From contig JAQURS010000009.1 in NCBI GenBank assembly GCA_028715505.1, forward strand, positions 1 to 40,685: a stretch of DNA of 40,685 nucleotides, written 5' to 3'. The translations under genes were made by a program, and so were the position numbers. Under the pieces are notes generated by a model. It searched no databases. It was given only the letters and a program-made list of their open reading frames with translations, and had not been told where the DNA came from. Below are positions 30,336-38,809 of this stretch, in pieces (the first letter of the stretch is position 1; each line of letters opens with the position of its first letter). The DNA comes from Patescibacteria group bacterium. Lineage in GTDB: Bacteria > Patescibacteriota > Patescibacteriia > 2-12-FULL-60-25.

Positions 30336-30400
30336 GCTCACTGGGCAATAATAAGTGAGCATTCCCTCAGAACTGATAACTTGATTGTCCGTTGTGAGGG
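30336..30400 (+). repeat. Tandem-hairpin module A
   Basis: GCTCAC ... GTGAGC (30336-30360), then 3 nt, then CCCTCAgAACtGATAA-CTTGA-TTGTCcGTTgTGAGGG (30364-30400). No T-run follows. The same module recurs at 30927-30982. Confidence 0.7.
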
Positions 30401-30439
30401 GAATCAATCACGATCCCTACCTTTCACTGGAGGAAAACC

Positions 30440-30895
30440 ATGAGCGTCGAAGCATTCGTGAACGCCGGTTTCAGCTTCGGGTATTGCATGGATTGTGTAA
30501 TGCCCCAGATCCCGACCGTGCAGGACGTGATGTACGCGCTGCACATGTCGGACCAGCAGGAGTCGTACGACTTCTGCCAGAGCAACCACGAGCCGTACGT
30601 TGCGAACGTGCATCTCGTGACCGCCGCAGCTGGCTTCAAGGTTCTCGTCATGCGCCCGCGCGACGAGCAGGCCATGCGTAAGTTGATCGCCGAGGCGATC
30701 GTCGCGCTTTGCCCGGATGAGGCTTGTTGCACGCTGTTTGCCTCTTCCGCCTACGTGAAGGCAAGGCGTGAGGCGGGGCTGGATGTGCCTATGCATGATC
30801 CCGCCACCTGCCCGCACTGCCTCGAGCGGGAGAGACGCGATAACAAGCCGGTTCCTCCCAGCGACGAAGAACTCGCCGCTATGGATGCCGACTAA
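30440..30895 (+). CDS. Hypothetical Cys-rich protein (151 aa)
   Basis: The start MSVEAFVNAGFSFGYCMDCV is set by TGGAGGAAAACC. It has Cys pairs C16-x2-C19 and C124-x2-C127 (ATCPHCLER), plus C91, C96 and C97, suggesting a zinc site at the termini. The centre (about 55-110) looks like an alpha/beta domain (GFKVLVMRPRDEQAMRKLIA). The tail is acidic (PPSDEELAAMDAD). I do not recognise the family. Each side has a copy of the tandem-hairpin module, A upstream and B downstream, so gene plus module look like a repeated unit. Confidence 0.65.
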   Translation: MSVEAFVNAGFSFGYCMDCVMPQIPTVQDVMYALHMSDQQESYDFCQSNHEPYVANVHLVTAAAGFKVLVMRPRDEQAMRKLIAEAIVALCPDEACCTLFASSAYVKARREAGLDVPMHDPATCPHCLERERRDNKPVPPSDEELAAMDAD

Positions 30896-30926
30896 CCTCG
30901 ACCCACCTCAGACGCTCATTCTTCTT

Positions 30927-30994
30927 GCTCACATCCGTGAGCAATCCCTCAAAACAGATAACTTGGTTGTCTGTTGTGAGGGATTTTAAATTTT
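30927..30994 (+). repeat. Tandem-hairpin module B, acting as a terminator
   Basis: GCTCAC-ATCC-GTGAGC (30927-30942), 3 nt, then CCCTCAaAACaGATAA-CTTGG-TTGTCtGTTgTGAGGG (30946-30982), followed by ATTTTAAATTTT. The U-C mismatch of module A is an A-U pair here, so the stem is conserved while bases change. Its T-rich end covers the polA stop codon on the other strand. Confidence 0.7.
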
Positions 30995-33622
30995 ATTCAT
31001 CTCTTCCCAATTTTTTCCAAATTTAGCGTCCACCACGATTGGGCAACCGATTTTTTCTACGCTTTGCATCAAGTCGATGATGGGTAGGGCGATTTTTTTA
31101 ACGTCTTTTTCGGGAACCTCGAAAACCAATTCGTCGTGGACCTGTAGGAGCATCTTGGCATCCTTGGAAATCGAGGCGAGTTTATCCGCGACTTGGATCA
31201 TAGCCAGCTTAATCAAATCGGCTTCGGTGCCTTGGATAGGCATGTTGATAGCCATTCGTTCAGCTTGAGCTCGAATCATGTGGATCGGGGAATGGATTTC
31301 CGGTAGAAAACGACGACGGCCGAAGAGGGTTTCGACATAATCTTGTTTGGCGGCGATCGCCTTGCTCCATTCCATCCATTCTTTAATACCAGAAAAAACT
31401 TCAAAATAACGGGCAATGAATTTTTTTGCGTCTTCGAAGGAAATTCCAGACGTCCGCGACAAACCTTGCGGGCCTTGGCCAAAAATCAAGCCGAAGTTAA
31501 TGGCTTTGGCGATCCGGCGCTGGTCCTTGGTAACGTCGGACGGCTTGAGATTCCAAATTTTAGCGGCCGTGGCCGTATGAATATCCTCGCCTTTTTCAAA
31601 AGCCTCGAGCATGTTCTTATCCTTGGCCAAAGCGGCCGCAATGCGTAGTTCGATCTGGGAATAATCGCAAGAAAGAAGCACGAAGCCCGGTTTGGAAACA
31701 AAAGCGCGACGGACTTTGCGGCCAAGTTCTGATCTAATCGGAATATTTTGCAAATTCGGATCGGATGACGACAAACGACCGGTGGCTGTCACGGCTTGAT
31801 TGAAAGTCGTGTGCACGCGGCCTTGCTTGTCAGCTTGCAAAGGCAAAGCTTCGACATAAGTCGAGAGCAGCTTGGAAAGCTCGCGATACTGTTCGACCAG
31901 CTCGATGATGGGATGCGTACCATAAAGTTTTTCCAATTCAGAAGCAGCCGTCGAAATCCCGGTCTTTCCGTGTTTTATGCCTTTAACTGAAATTTTTAAA
32001 ACATCAAACAATATATGCGAAAGTTGCTTGGGTGAAAGGGGATTGAAAGACTCACCCGCTAAATCCTGCATCTTTTTTTCAAGGGATTGTTTTTCTCGCG
32101 AAAGTTCATCCGCCAATTTGGCTAGATAGGAGACGTCGACCAGGATGCCGGTTTGCTCCATCTCGGCCAAAATGGGAATCAACGGTAATTCGATTTGTTC
32201 AAGCACGCTCGTCAAATTCCTCGCTTCTAACTCCTTTTGCATGACGGGCATGAGCTCGCGGATGGCGTTGAGGTTGTTTTCCGGGCCGTCATCCAGAATG
32301 CGTTTAAGATGCAAACCCACCGAAGTTTTCAAATCATGGCTGCGCTCGCCGGCCGAGAGCAGATAGGAAGCGAGTTCAGTATCAAATCCAAAACCTTTAA
32401 GTTCAAAACCGTGCTCAGCCGCCCAATGCCAAAAAGATTTAAGCCCGTGTCCGATTTTTTTGATGGAGTCATCCTCTAAAACCGACTTTAAAGCCGTTTT
32501 GACGGCAGTTACTCCAAGATCCGCTTGAGAAAGCGTGAAATTATTTTTAGATGATCCCAAAATTAGAGCTGCCGGTTGCTCAAACATGGATGTCTGGATC
32601 TGCTCCGGAAGATAGACAAATAGTTTCTCTTCAGATTTGGCTTGGTCTAGCAGGGTGGAGAGATCAACGGCTGCGCCCACAAGAGGCTTTTCCTTTTGTC
32701 GCGGAAGTTTCTTGGTTTTTTCGGCCGCAACTTCCGGCTTATCAGCCTTTTTTCCAAACAACCTGTTTATCAAAGACTTGAAACCCAGGTCGCTGAAGAC
32801 TTCGAGCACCTCATTCTCATCGACCCGCCGGCGTTTAAGCTCTTTATCGCTGACTTTAACCGGCGCGTCAGTCACGATCCTGACCAAAGGCAGCATCTCT
32901 TCCACGGTTTTCTCGCCAGAGACCAACTTGGCCCGCACACTGGGCGTCATTTTGCTTTTCGGATCTTTGGCGGCTTTCAAAATCGCCTTAATGTGGTCGT
33001 ATGTCTTTAAAAGTTCGGTGGCCGTCTTCTCGCCGATACCGCTTATGCCAGGCAAGTTATCCGAAGGATCGCCGCGCATGGCTTTGTAGTCCGCGATTTG
33101 GTCCGGCCGCAAACCAGTTTCTTTCTCCAAAGTATCAGGCGTGTAAATGATCGTCTCGCTTACGCCTTTTTTGAAGGCGATGACCGAAATATCGTCTGAG
33201 ATTAGCTGCCAAGCGTCGCGGTCTCCGGTTAGGATCGAAACTTTGTATTTCTTCTCGAGCCGGCAGGCCAACGTTCCCAAAAGATCGTCAGCTTCAAACC
33301 CGTCCAGACTGACGTTAGTGCCACCTAAAGCTTCCACGATTTTTTGGGCAAAGGGAATTTGTGCGTAAAATTCGTCAGGTTGTTTCTCGCGATGGCCTTT
33401 GTAATCTTTTCTGGCCTCGTGCCTAAAAGTCGGAGCTTTGGTATCCCAACAAACGGCCAACACGTCCGGCCTTTCTTCGCCTAGGATCTTGATCATGACC
33501 GATGCGAAACCATAAGCCGCATTCACGAGCTGGCCTTTGTCATTAGTCATCGGCGGCAAAGCGTGCCAAGCGCGGTGGATCAAGGCGTTGGCGTCAATTA
33601 ACAAAGCTTTTTGGGCGGACAT
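30986..33622 (-). CDS. polA: DNA polymerase I
   Basis: 878 aa with three parts. The 5'-3' exonuclease (about 1-290) shows LLIDANALIHRAWHA, EADDLLGTLA, SILTGDRDAWQL and LPGISGIGEKTATELL. A 3'-5' exonuclease-like part (about 320-500) has lost its first Asp-x-Glu motif (LFVYLPEQIQ stands there) and keeps only a late FDTELASYLL, so proofreading is probably absent. The polymerase domain has motif A LLSCDYSQIELRIAA, O-helix RRIAKAINFGLIFGQG and motif C LLQVHDELVFEVPE. Roles: Okazaki fragment maturation and repair. It starts 13 bp after gdpD and is probably cotranscribed. Confidence 0.98.
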   Translation of the reverse strand: MSAQKALLIDANALIHRAWHALPPMTNDKGQLVNAAYGFASVMIKILGEERPDVLAVCWDTKAPTFRHEARKDYKGHREKQPDEFYAQIPFAQKIVEALGGTNVSLDGFEADDLLGTLACRLEKKYKVSILTGDRDAWQLISDDISVIAFKKGVSETIIYTPDTLEKETGLRPDQIADYKAMRGDPSDNLPGISGIGEKTATELLKTYDHIKAILKAAKDPKSKMTPSVRAKLVSGEKTVEEMLPLVRIVTDAPVKVSDKELKRRRVDENEVLEVFSDLGFKSLINRLFGKKADKPEVAAEKTKKLPRQKEKPLVGAAVDLSTLLDQAKSEEKLFVYLPEQIQTSMFEQPAALILGSSKNNFTLSQADLGVTAVKTALKSVLEDDSIKKIGHGLKSFWHWAAEHGFELKGFGFDTELASYLLSAGERSHDLKTSVGLHLKRILDDGPENNLNAIRELMPVMQKELEARNLTSVLEQIELPLIPILAEMEQTGILVDVSYLAKLADELSREKQSLEKKMQDLAGESFNPLSPKQLSHILFDVLKISVKGIKHGKTGISTAASELEKLYGTHPIIELVEQYRELSKLLSTYVEALPLQADKQGRVHTTFNQAVTATGRLSSSDPNLQNIPIRSELGRKVRRAFVSKPGFVLLSCDYSQIELRIAAALAKDKNMLEAFEKGEDIHTATAAKIWNLKPSDVTKDQRRIAKAINFGLIFGQGPQGLSRTSGISFEDAKKFIARYFEVFSGIKEWMEWSKAIAAKQDYVETLFGRRRFLPEIHSPIHMIRAQAERMAINMPIQGTEADLIKLAMIQVADKLASISKDAKMLLQVHDELVFEVPEKDVKKIALPIIDLMQSVEKIGCPIVVDAKFGKNWEEMNKI

Positions 33623-33635
33623 ACATTATATATAG

Positions 33636-34349
33636 CTATGCGGTGATCGCGACTTTTTCCGTCACGATTACGTCGGGCCGGTAAGTCATGGCAATATCCA
33701 CGCCGAGCTTGACCATGCGCCTGGCCGCGCGGACTGAAGGTCTTTCGTCGTAAGCCCCGACTTTGTAGCCGCGGGCGTGCAGCCAGCGGACGCGGGCCGG
33801 GTTTAAAGAGCCGATGCGCGTACCGACGGCCCAGGGCTCAATTTCAAAAACCTGGGGCCAGACGGCTTTGCGAATGACCGGCGGCACCCAGCCGTGAAGT
33901 AAAACCATACGGCGGACATCGGGCAATTGTTCCTTGCAGGCTTTGAGTACGTCCAAATAAAACGAGGATACGATGGCACGTTCGCGCAAACCGGCGCTGG
34001 TGTTCAATTTTGTGAAAAGCAGGGGAGCGGCATCAGGATCTTTAATTTCGAAATCCAAAATCAAAGGCGAGGGTACGGTCGTCGTGACTTCGTTGATCAA
34101 TGGGATGTTGCCCGCGCCGCGCAATTCGACTTGGCTGAGTTCTTTAACGGTCAGCTCGTTGGGTTTTCGGGCGTCGCCTGCCAAGCGGATTAAATTATTA
34201 TCATGAAAAACGATCAGTTGGCCGTCGCCCGAGAGTCGCACGTCAAACTCAATGCCGTCCACGCCGGCCTGGATGGCTTGGGTAAAGGAGAGAAGGGTAT
34301 TTTCCGCCACGCGGCGGTTGGGCATGCCCCGATGGCTTAAAACCAACAT
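33636..34349 (-). CDS. Glycerophosphodiester phosphodiesterase family protein
   Basis: 237 aa with the GDPD TIM-barrel signatures: SHRGMPNRRVAENTLLSFTQ, then GVDGIEFDVRLSGDGQLIVF and HDNNLIRL. The catalytic His pair (HRG and FHDNN) and the E-x-D metal pair (IEFDVR) are intact. The C-terminus carries GYKVGAYDE and MTYRPDVIV, close to the usual GxxVxxWTxN and TDxPD. Likely role: phospholipid head-group scavenging. The -10-like TAACCT ends 7 nt before the ATG. polA follows. Confidence 0.9.
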   Translation of the reverse strand: MLVLSHRGMPNRRVAENTLLSFTQAIQAGVDGIEFDVRLSGDGQLIVFHDNNLIRLAGDARKPNELTVKELSQVELRGAGNIPLINEVTTTVPSPLILDFEIKDPDAAPLLFTKLNTSAGLRERAIVSSFYLDVLKACKEQLPDVRRMVLLHGWVPPVIRKAVWPQVFEIEPWAVGTRIGSLNPARVRWLHARGYKVGAYDERPSVRAARRMVKLGVDIAMTYRPDVIVTEKVAITA

Positions 34350-34425
34350 AGAGCATAGGTTACAGGAAAACCCTTGACCATCAAAGCCCCTTATGTTTGG
34401 CTATGCTAAGCCAAAGGAGCATGCA

Positions 34426-34983
34426 ATGAGTACATTGGGTGATTTTATCGCCGCGGTGACTGCCTTTAACCAACGGTTTGAAGGACTGGGACCTCAAGCT
34501 TCCGTCGTGGCCCAAGATCTTTTCTCTCTCGAAGCCCAACTTAGGAGGGACTTGGCCAAAGCCTTTGTGAAATCACAAGGGATGGATCCGGGAACGGAAT
34601 GGCACCGCTCGGAAGAATTCCCCGGCAATACGATCCTATCCGCCGAAGCCGATGAGATTTTTCAGAATTATCTGGAGCTCATCAGGACGAACTTCGGGGT
34701 CAGGGTCGGCGAGATGGAGACGTTCCGGGAAGTTCAACAAGTCTACGGCGGACTGCAGAGCTATCCCTTGGCCGAAAGTCTCCCGGCATCCATCAGGATG
34801 GAAGCTGACATGACCTTTCGCGCGCTTTGCATCCAAATAGCGGCGGACAACAAGAAGGACGTCGTGGAGATCCAGAGCAATTTCATGTTCCTTCAGGACG
34901 GGCTGGTTTTTTCCAAGGCCGCCAAGGCTTTGGCCGACCGATATTTCACTCTCGTCGAGACGATTTTCTCTCCGTCCGGCTGA
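34426..34983 (+). CDS. Hypothetical protein (185 aa)
   Basis: The start MSTLGDFIAAVTAFNQRFEG is set by AAAGGAG 6 nt upstream. The protein is soluble and probably all-helical (VVAQDLFSLEAQLRRDLAKA, AEADEIFQNYLELIRTNFG, VFSKAAKALADRYFTLVETI). There is a single Cys and no membrane segment. I do not recognise the family. A frame extended to 34393 lacks a ribosome site. It stands alone between gdpD-polA and tRNA-Cys, divergent from gdpD. Confidence 0.65.
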   Translation: MSTLGDFIAAVTAFNQRFEGLGPQASVVAQDLFSLEAQLRRDLAKAFVKSQGMDPGTEWHRSEEFPGNTILSAEADEIFQNYLELIRTNFGVRVGEMETFREVQQVYGGLQSYPLAESLPASIRMEADMTFRALCIQIAADNKKDVVEIQSNFMFLQDGLVFSKAAKALADRYFTLVETIFSPSG

Positions 34984-35043
34984 CGACGCGGCGCGTTGCT
35001 CAGGCTGGACGATTTTTTTATGACTTGATACCATCGCCGCACC

Positions 35044-35117
35044 GGCGTGATAGCCAAGTGGTAAGGCACGGGTCTGCAAAACCTGTATCGCGGGTTCGAT
35101 TCCCGCTCACGCCTCCA
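35044..35117 (+). tRNA. tRNA-Cys (anticodon GCA)
   Basis: Acceptor GGCGTGA/TCACGCC, D-arm GCC/GGC, anticodon loop CTGCAAA (anticodon GCA), T-arm GCGGGTTCGATTCCCGC. The discriminator T and the 3' CCA are encoded. Confidence 0.97.
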
Positions 35118-35121
35118 TACA

Positions 35122-35153
35122 AAAACACCCTGCTTTCGCAGGGTGTTTTGTTC
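35122..35153. terminator. Terminator after tRNA-Cys and the convergent 3D-domain gene
   Basis: AAAACACCCTGC-TTTC-GCAGGGTGTTTT, a perfect 12-bp stem with A/T runs on both sides. Confidence 0.9.
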
Positions 35154-35165
35154 CTCCAATTTATT

Positions 35166-35720
35166 TTATATTTTGTTATCCAGTACATCGACGAGCAGGG
35201 CGCGTTTGCCCCACTGCTTGGCGGCCGGGATTTGTTCCTTACCGCCGAAATACAAGTCAATTCTGTTTGAGAACCTCGGGGCCAACCTGTCGCGCACCGT
35301 ACAAACTCCGAAACCCGGAATATTGATTTTGGTGCCGAATGGCAAAGCGGCCGCACAAGACTCTTCACCTTTATTTTTCAATTCGCAAATGTTCGAGCCG
35401 TCAGCACTGATACAGGGAGTGCTGTCCGTCTGCCAGGGAACGCTGTTGTAGGCCGTGACGACCACGCGTTTGCTGAACTTGACGGGAGCAGGTTGTAAAC
35501 CCGGATCAATTTCTCCAGGAATAACGAAACCGCTTTCGGCGATGGCGTCATAAGCCATCTGGGCGGCCGTTACGAAAACTGGAGTCGGCAAGAGAACCTG
35601 GGCCGAAGCCGCTTGGATCTTGACCGAAGTGATAGTGACTGAGGCTAATAGTACTATGAGAAACGTTTTACTTAATGAGTTAAGCGATTGCTTAAAAACC
35701 ATAAATAATAATGTTCTCAT
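35166..35720 (-). CDS. Secreted 3D-domain (double-psi beta-barrel) protein
   Basis: A signal peptide (about 1-42: KTFLIVLLASVTITSVKIQA) is followed by a C-terminal 3D domain: VVVTAYNSVPWQTDSTPCIS, LPFGTKINIPGFGVCTVRDR and RFSNRIDLYFGG. The three Asp of the 3D motif (in QTDSTP, VRDR and RIDLYF) are present, as in MltA- and RpfB-type peptidoglycan-cleaving enzymes. Three Cys (C at PCIS, NICEL, ESCAAA) and the FGVC Cys may form disulfides. I chose the ATG at 35720 because ATAATT lies 6 nt upstream; an in-frame start at 35798 would place 26 polar residues ahead of the signal peptide. It faces the penicillin-binding protein gene divergently, which fits a cell-wall role. Confidence 0.82.
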   Translation of the reverse strand: MRTLLFMVFKQSLNSLSKTFLIVLLASVTITSVKIQAASAQVLLPTPVFVTAAQMAYDAIAESGFVIPGEIDPGLQPAPVKFSKRVVVTAYNSVPWQTDSTPCISADGSNICELKNKGEESCAAALPFGTKINIPGFGVCTVRDRLAPRFSNRIDLYFGGKEQIPAAKQWGKRALLVDVLDNKI

Positions 35721-35953
35721 GACCGGAATTATGCTTCGCGGAATAAGCTTGTCTTCGGACGGTCTAGAAAACCAGGAATTTGGCTGGCCGTCTGACATCC
35801 GAAATTGGCTTATTTATCAACTAATTTGTAAGGATCAGTTTTATCCGCAAACGCACTTCTTCCAAATCTTGAGGGCAAAACAATACCATATTTGCCCATT
35901 TTTGTCAAGGGGTATATCCTATTTTTAGTGTAATTTAAGCCAAAATAATTTGT

Positions 35954-38809
35954 ATGCCCATTATTGGCCTACGCGAGCTCCATCACGACGTTAAGGAAGG
36001 CTCTCCCAAGCGAAAGAAAGTCAATCGAAATAAGGTAAAAGCCATAGCCCTGATAGCCATCCTGGGTTTGGTCGGCCTCGGTTTAGCCGGGGTTCTTTCT
36101 TTGACCATTGCCATGGCCTGGATCAGCCGCGACCTGCCGAACCCCAATACTTTGATGACCCGGGATATTCCGCAATCGACCAAGATTTTCGACCGGACGG
36201 GTACGGTGCTGCTTTACGAGATTCACGGGGAAGAGAAAAGGAGTTTGGTGAAACTGGAAGACATACCCGATTACATGAAGCAGGCGACGATCGCCATCGA
36301 AGATCGTCTTTTCTATGAACATCACGGCGTTAACTGGGTCAGCATAGCCAGAGCTGTTTACGTGGACGTGATCCAACACCGTAAGGCGCAAGGCGCTTCG
36401 ACGCTCACGCAACAGCTGGTGAAGAACGCGATTTTAAACAACGAGAAAAGTTGGGTACGCAAGCTCAAGGAGTTACTGTTGGCTTTGCAGATCGAGCGTC
36501 AGTTTACTAAAGATCAAATTCTGCAGATGTATTTGAACGAGATCCCGTACGGCTCGGTGACTTACGGCATCGGTTCGGCTTCGGAATCTTATTTCGGCAA
36601 GCCGGTTAAAGATTTGACTTTGGACGAAGCGGCCTTGCTGGCGGCCATTCCCCAGTCGCCGGACGTGTACTCGCCGTACGGCACGGGTTTGCACGGCGAT
36701 AACCGCGACGCGCTCGTGGTGCGCAAAAACATCATTCTGGATGCCATGGTGCGCGACAATTACATCACCAAAGACCAGGCCGAAGCGGCTAAGAAGGTCG
36801 ACACGCTAAAAAAACTCGTGCCGCGGGAACTTAGCAACATCAAAGCGCCGCATTTCGTGATGTACGTGAAATCCCAACTGACTGAGACTTACGGCCAAAA
36901 GAAAGTGGAGCAGGGAGGATTGCGCGTCATCACGACTTTGGATTGGGACAAGCAACAAATAGCCGAGGACGAACTTAAAAAGGGAGTAGAAAAAAACGGC
37001 TCGCGTTACAAATTCAGCAATGCCGGCCTTTTGGCGCTCGATCCCAAATCGGGACAGATAATCAGCATGGTCGGATCCAAGGATTTTTCGGACGAGGGCA
37101 TCGACGGGCAAGTTAACGTAACCATCAGGCCGCTCCAACCAGGCTCGTCCTTCAAACCCATTGTTTACGCGGCTGGTTTCATCAAGGGCTTCACGCCTGA
37201 GACGACTTTGTGGGACGCGCCGACCACATTTAAGACGGATATTGGTCCGTACAACCCCAAAAATTACAGCCCGACTTATCACGGGCCGGTGAGCGTGCGC
37301 AAGGCTTTGCAGGGTTCGCTTAACATCCCGGCCGTGAAAATGCTGTACCTGGTCGGCGTGGGTCGCGTTTTGGATTTTGCCGAGCAGTTGGGTTACACCA
37401 CCTTCAGCGACCGCAGCCGTTTCGGATTGTCCTTGGTTTTGGGCGGCGGGGAAGTCACTTTGCTTGAACATGCCAACGCCTACGCGTCTTTTGCCAACCG
37501 CGGCATGCAGTATCCGTACTCATCCATCCTTAAAGTCACTGACCCGGACGGTAAAACTCTGGAGGAATGGCAGCAGCCGGCCGGTAACCAAGTCATGCCG
37601 GAAGCCGTGGCCGACTCCATGTCCAATATCCTTTCGGATAACGCGGCCCGCACTTACATTTTCGGTTCGAAAAATTATTTGACTTTGCCGGACCGCAACG
37701 TGGCCGTTAAAACCGGCACGACCAACAATAATAAAGACGCTTGGACCATGGGCTACACGCCTTCGCTGGTGGCTGGCGTTTGGGTGGGCAACACAAGCGG
37801 CACGGCCATGGCCGCCAATGCTGACGGCTCCGTGGTGGCCGCTCCCATCTGGCAGGGCTTTATGAAACGCGCTTTATCCGGCGCGCCTAAAGAAAATTTT
37901 CCGCCCATGCCACCCATCACGGCCACCAAACCGGTTTTGATCGGCAAAGATTACGAGATGCCCGTTAAAGTCGACAAGCTGACCGGCAAGCTGGCCACTG
38001 AATTCACCCCGCCCGACATGATCGAGGAGAGGAACTATTACGTGGCGCACGACATCTTATATTACGTGGACAAGGATGATCCGGCCGGACCGCAACCGAC
38101 TAATCCGGCTAACGATCCGCAATTCAATAATTGGGAAAAAGCCGTGCAAGATTGGGTGCAGAAAAATCAATGGCACACCACCAGCACCATGCCCACGGAA
38201 TACGATAATGTGCACACGAAAGATAGCCAGCCCCTGATCACCCTTTCCGCGCCGCAAGCCAACGACACGTTGTATTCCAGGGAAGGTACGGCTCATATTT
38301 CAGCAACCGCGCCGCGTCCCATCCAGAGGTTAGAGGTCCGCATGGACGACATACTTATTGGTACGGCTTATGCCGCCCAGGGCACGGTCGCTTACCACAT
38401 CCCAAATTCAATCTCAAAAGGCTACCACGATTTAACGGCCGTAGCCGTGGATGATGTGGGCAATCAGGGGACAGTTAAAATTACCGTGAATCTGGTGGCA
38501 GATTCCTCGCCCCTAAAGATCAATATTAGTTCGCCAACGGCCGGCACGGTTATAAAACGCGCCGGATTCCCGATTAACGTGACGGTGCTCATCAATGATC
38601 TTCAAAATGTCCAAAAATTGGATCTCTTCGTTATCCAAAACGGCTCGGTTCAATTAGTGGGCACAATCATGAATCCGACGAGTTTCACTAACTCGATGAC
38701 CTGGATCGCGTCGCCGGAGCCCGGAACGGCCGAAATTTATCCAGTCGCTTATTTTGCCGATAACAGTTCGCTTAAAGGCGATCAGGTACAGGTTACGATC
38801 GAGCAGTAG
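35954..38809 (+). CDS. Class A penicillin-binding protein (transglycosylase/transpeptidase), PBP1A type
   Basis: 951 aa. A short cytoplasmic tail and membrane helix (about 28-56) precede a GT51 glycosyltransferase with catalytic E116 (IEDRLFYEH) and KAQGASTLTQQLVKN. The transpeptidase has SSFK (S398, K401), SLN (455-457) and KTGT (586-589). From about residue 745 a C-terminal extension of two Ig-like beta domains follows (ITLSAPQANDTLYSREGTAH; LKINISSPTAGTVIKRAGFP). It polymerises and crosslinks peptidoglycan. The C-terminal Ig part is extra for the family and may bind the cell wall. The 3' end overlaps the convergent rsmE by 17 bp. No clear ribosome site is visible. Confidence 0.96.
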   Translation: MPIIGLRELHHDVKEGSPKRKKVNRNKVKAIALIAILGLVGLGLAGVLSLTIAMAWISRDLPNPNTLMTRDIPQSTKIFDRTGTVLLYEIHGEEKRSLVKLEDIPDYMKQATIAIEDRLFYEHHGVNWVSIARAVYVDVIQHRKAQGASTLTQQLVKNAILNNEKSWVRKLKELLLALQIERQFTKDQILQMYLNEIPYGSVTYGIGSASESYFGKPVKDLTLDEAALLAAIPQSPDVYSPYGTGLHGDNRDALVVRKNIILDAMVRDNYITKDQAEAAKKVDTLKKLVPRELSNIKAPHFVMYVKSQLTETYGQKKVEQGGLRVITTLDWDKQQIAEDELKKGVEKNGSRYKFSNAGLLALDPKSGQIISMVGSKDFSDEGIDGQVNVTIRPLQPGSSFKPIVYAAGFIKGFTPETTLWDAPTTFKTDIGPYNPKNYSPTYHGPVSVRKALQGSLNIPAVKMLYLVGVGRVLDFAEQLGYTTFSDRSRFGLSLVLGGGEVTLLEHANAYASFANRGMQYPYSSILKVTDPDGKTLEEWQQPAGNQVMPEAVADSMSNILSDNAARTYIFGSKNYLTLPDRNVAVKTGTTNNNKDAWTMGYTPSLVAGVWVGNTSGTAMAANADGSVVAAPIWQGFMKRALSGAPKENFPPMPPITATKPVLIGKDYEMPVKVDKLTGKLATEFTPPDMIEERNYYVAHDILYYVDKDDPAGPQPTNPANDPQFNNWEKAVQDWVQKNQWHTTSTMPTEYDNVHTKDSQPLITLSAPQANDTLYSREGTAHISATAPRPIQRLEVRMDDILIGTAYAAQGTVAYHIPNSISKGYHDLTAVAVDDVGNQGTVKITVNLVADSSPLKINISSPTAGTVIKRAGFPINVTVLINDLQNVQKLDLFVIQNGSVQLVGTIMNPTSFTNSMTWIASPEPGTAEIYPVAYFADNSSLKGDQVQVTIEQ

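Noticed and set aside
30336-30982. Integron attC sites at the tandem-hairpin modules
   Set aside because: The core R box should be GTTRRRY paired with RYYYAAC. Here GTTGTGA and TCAGAAC occur instead, and no integrase of that type is nearby.
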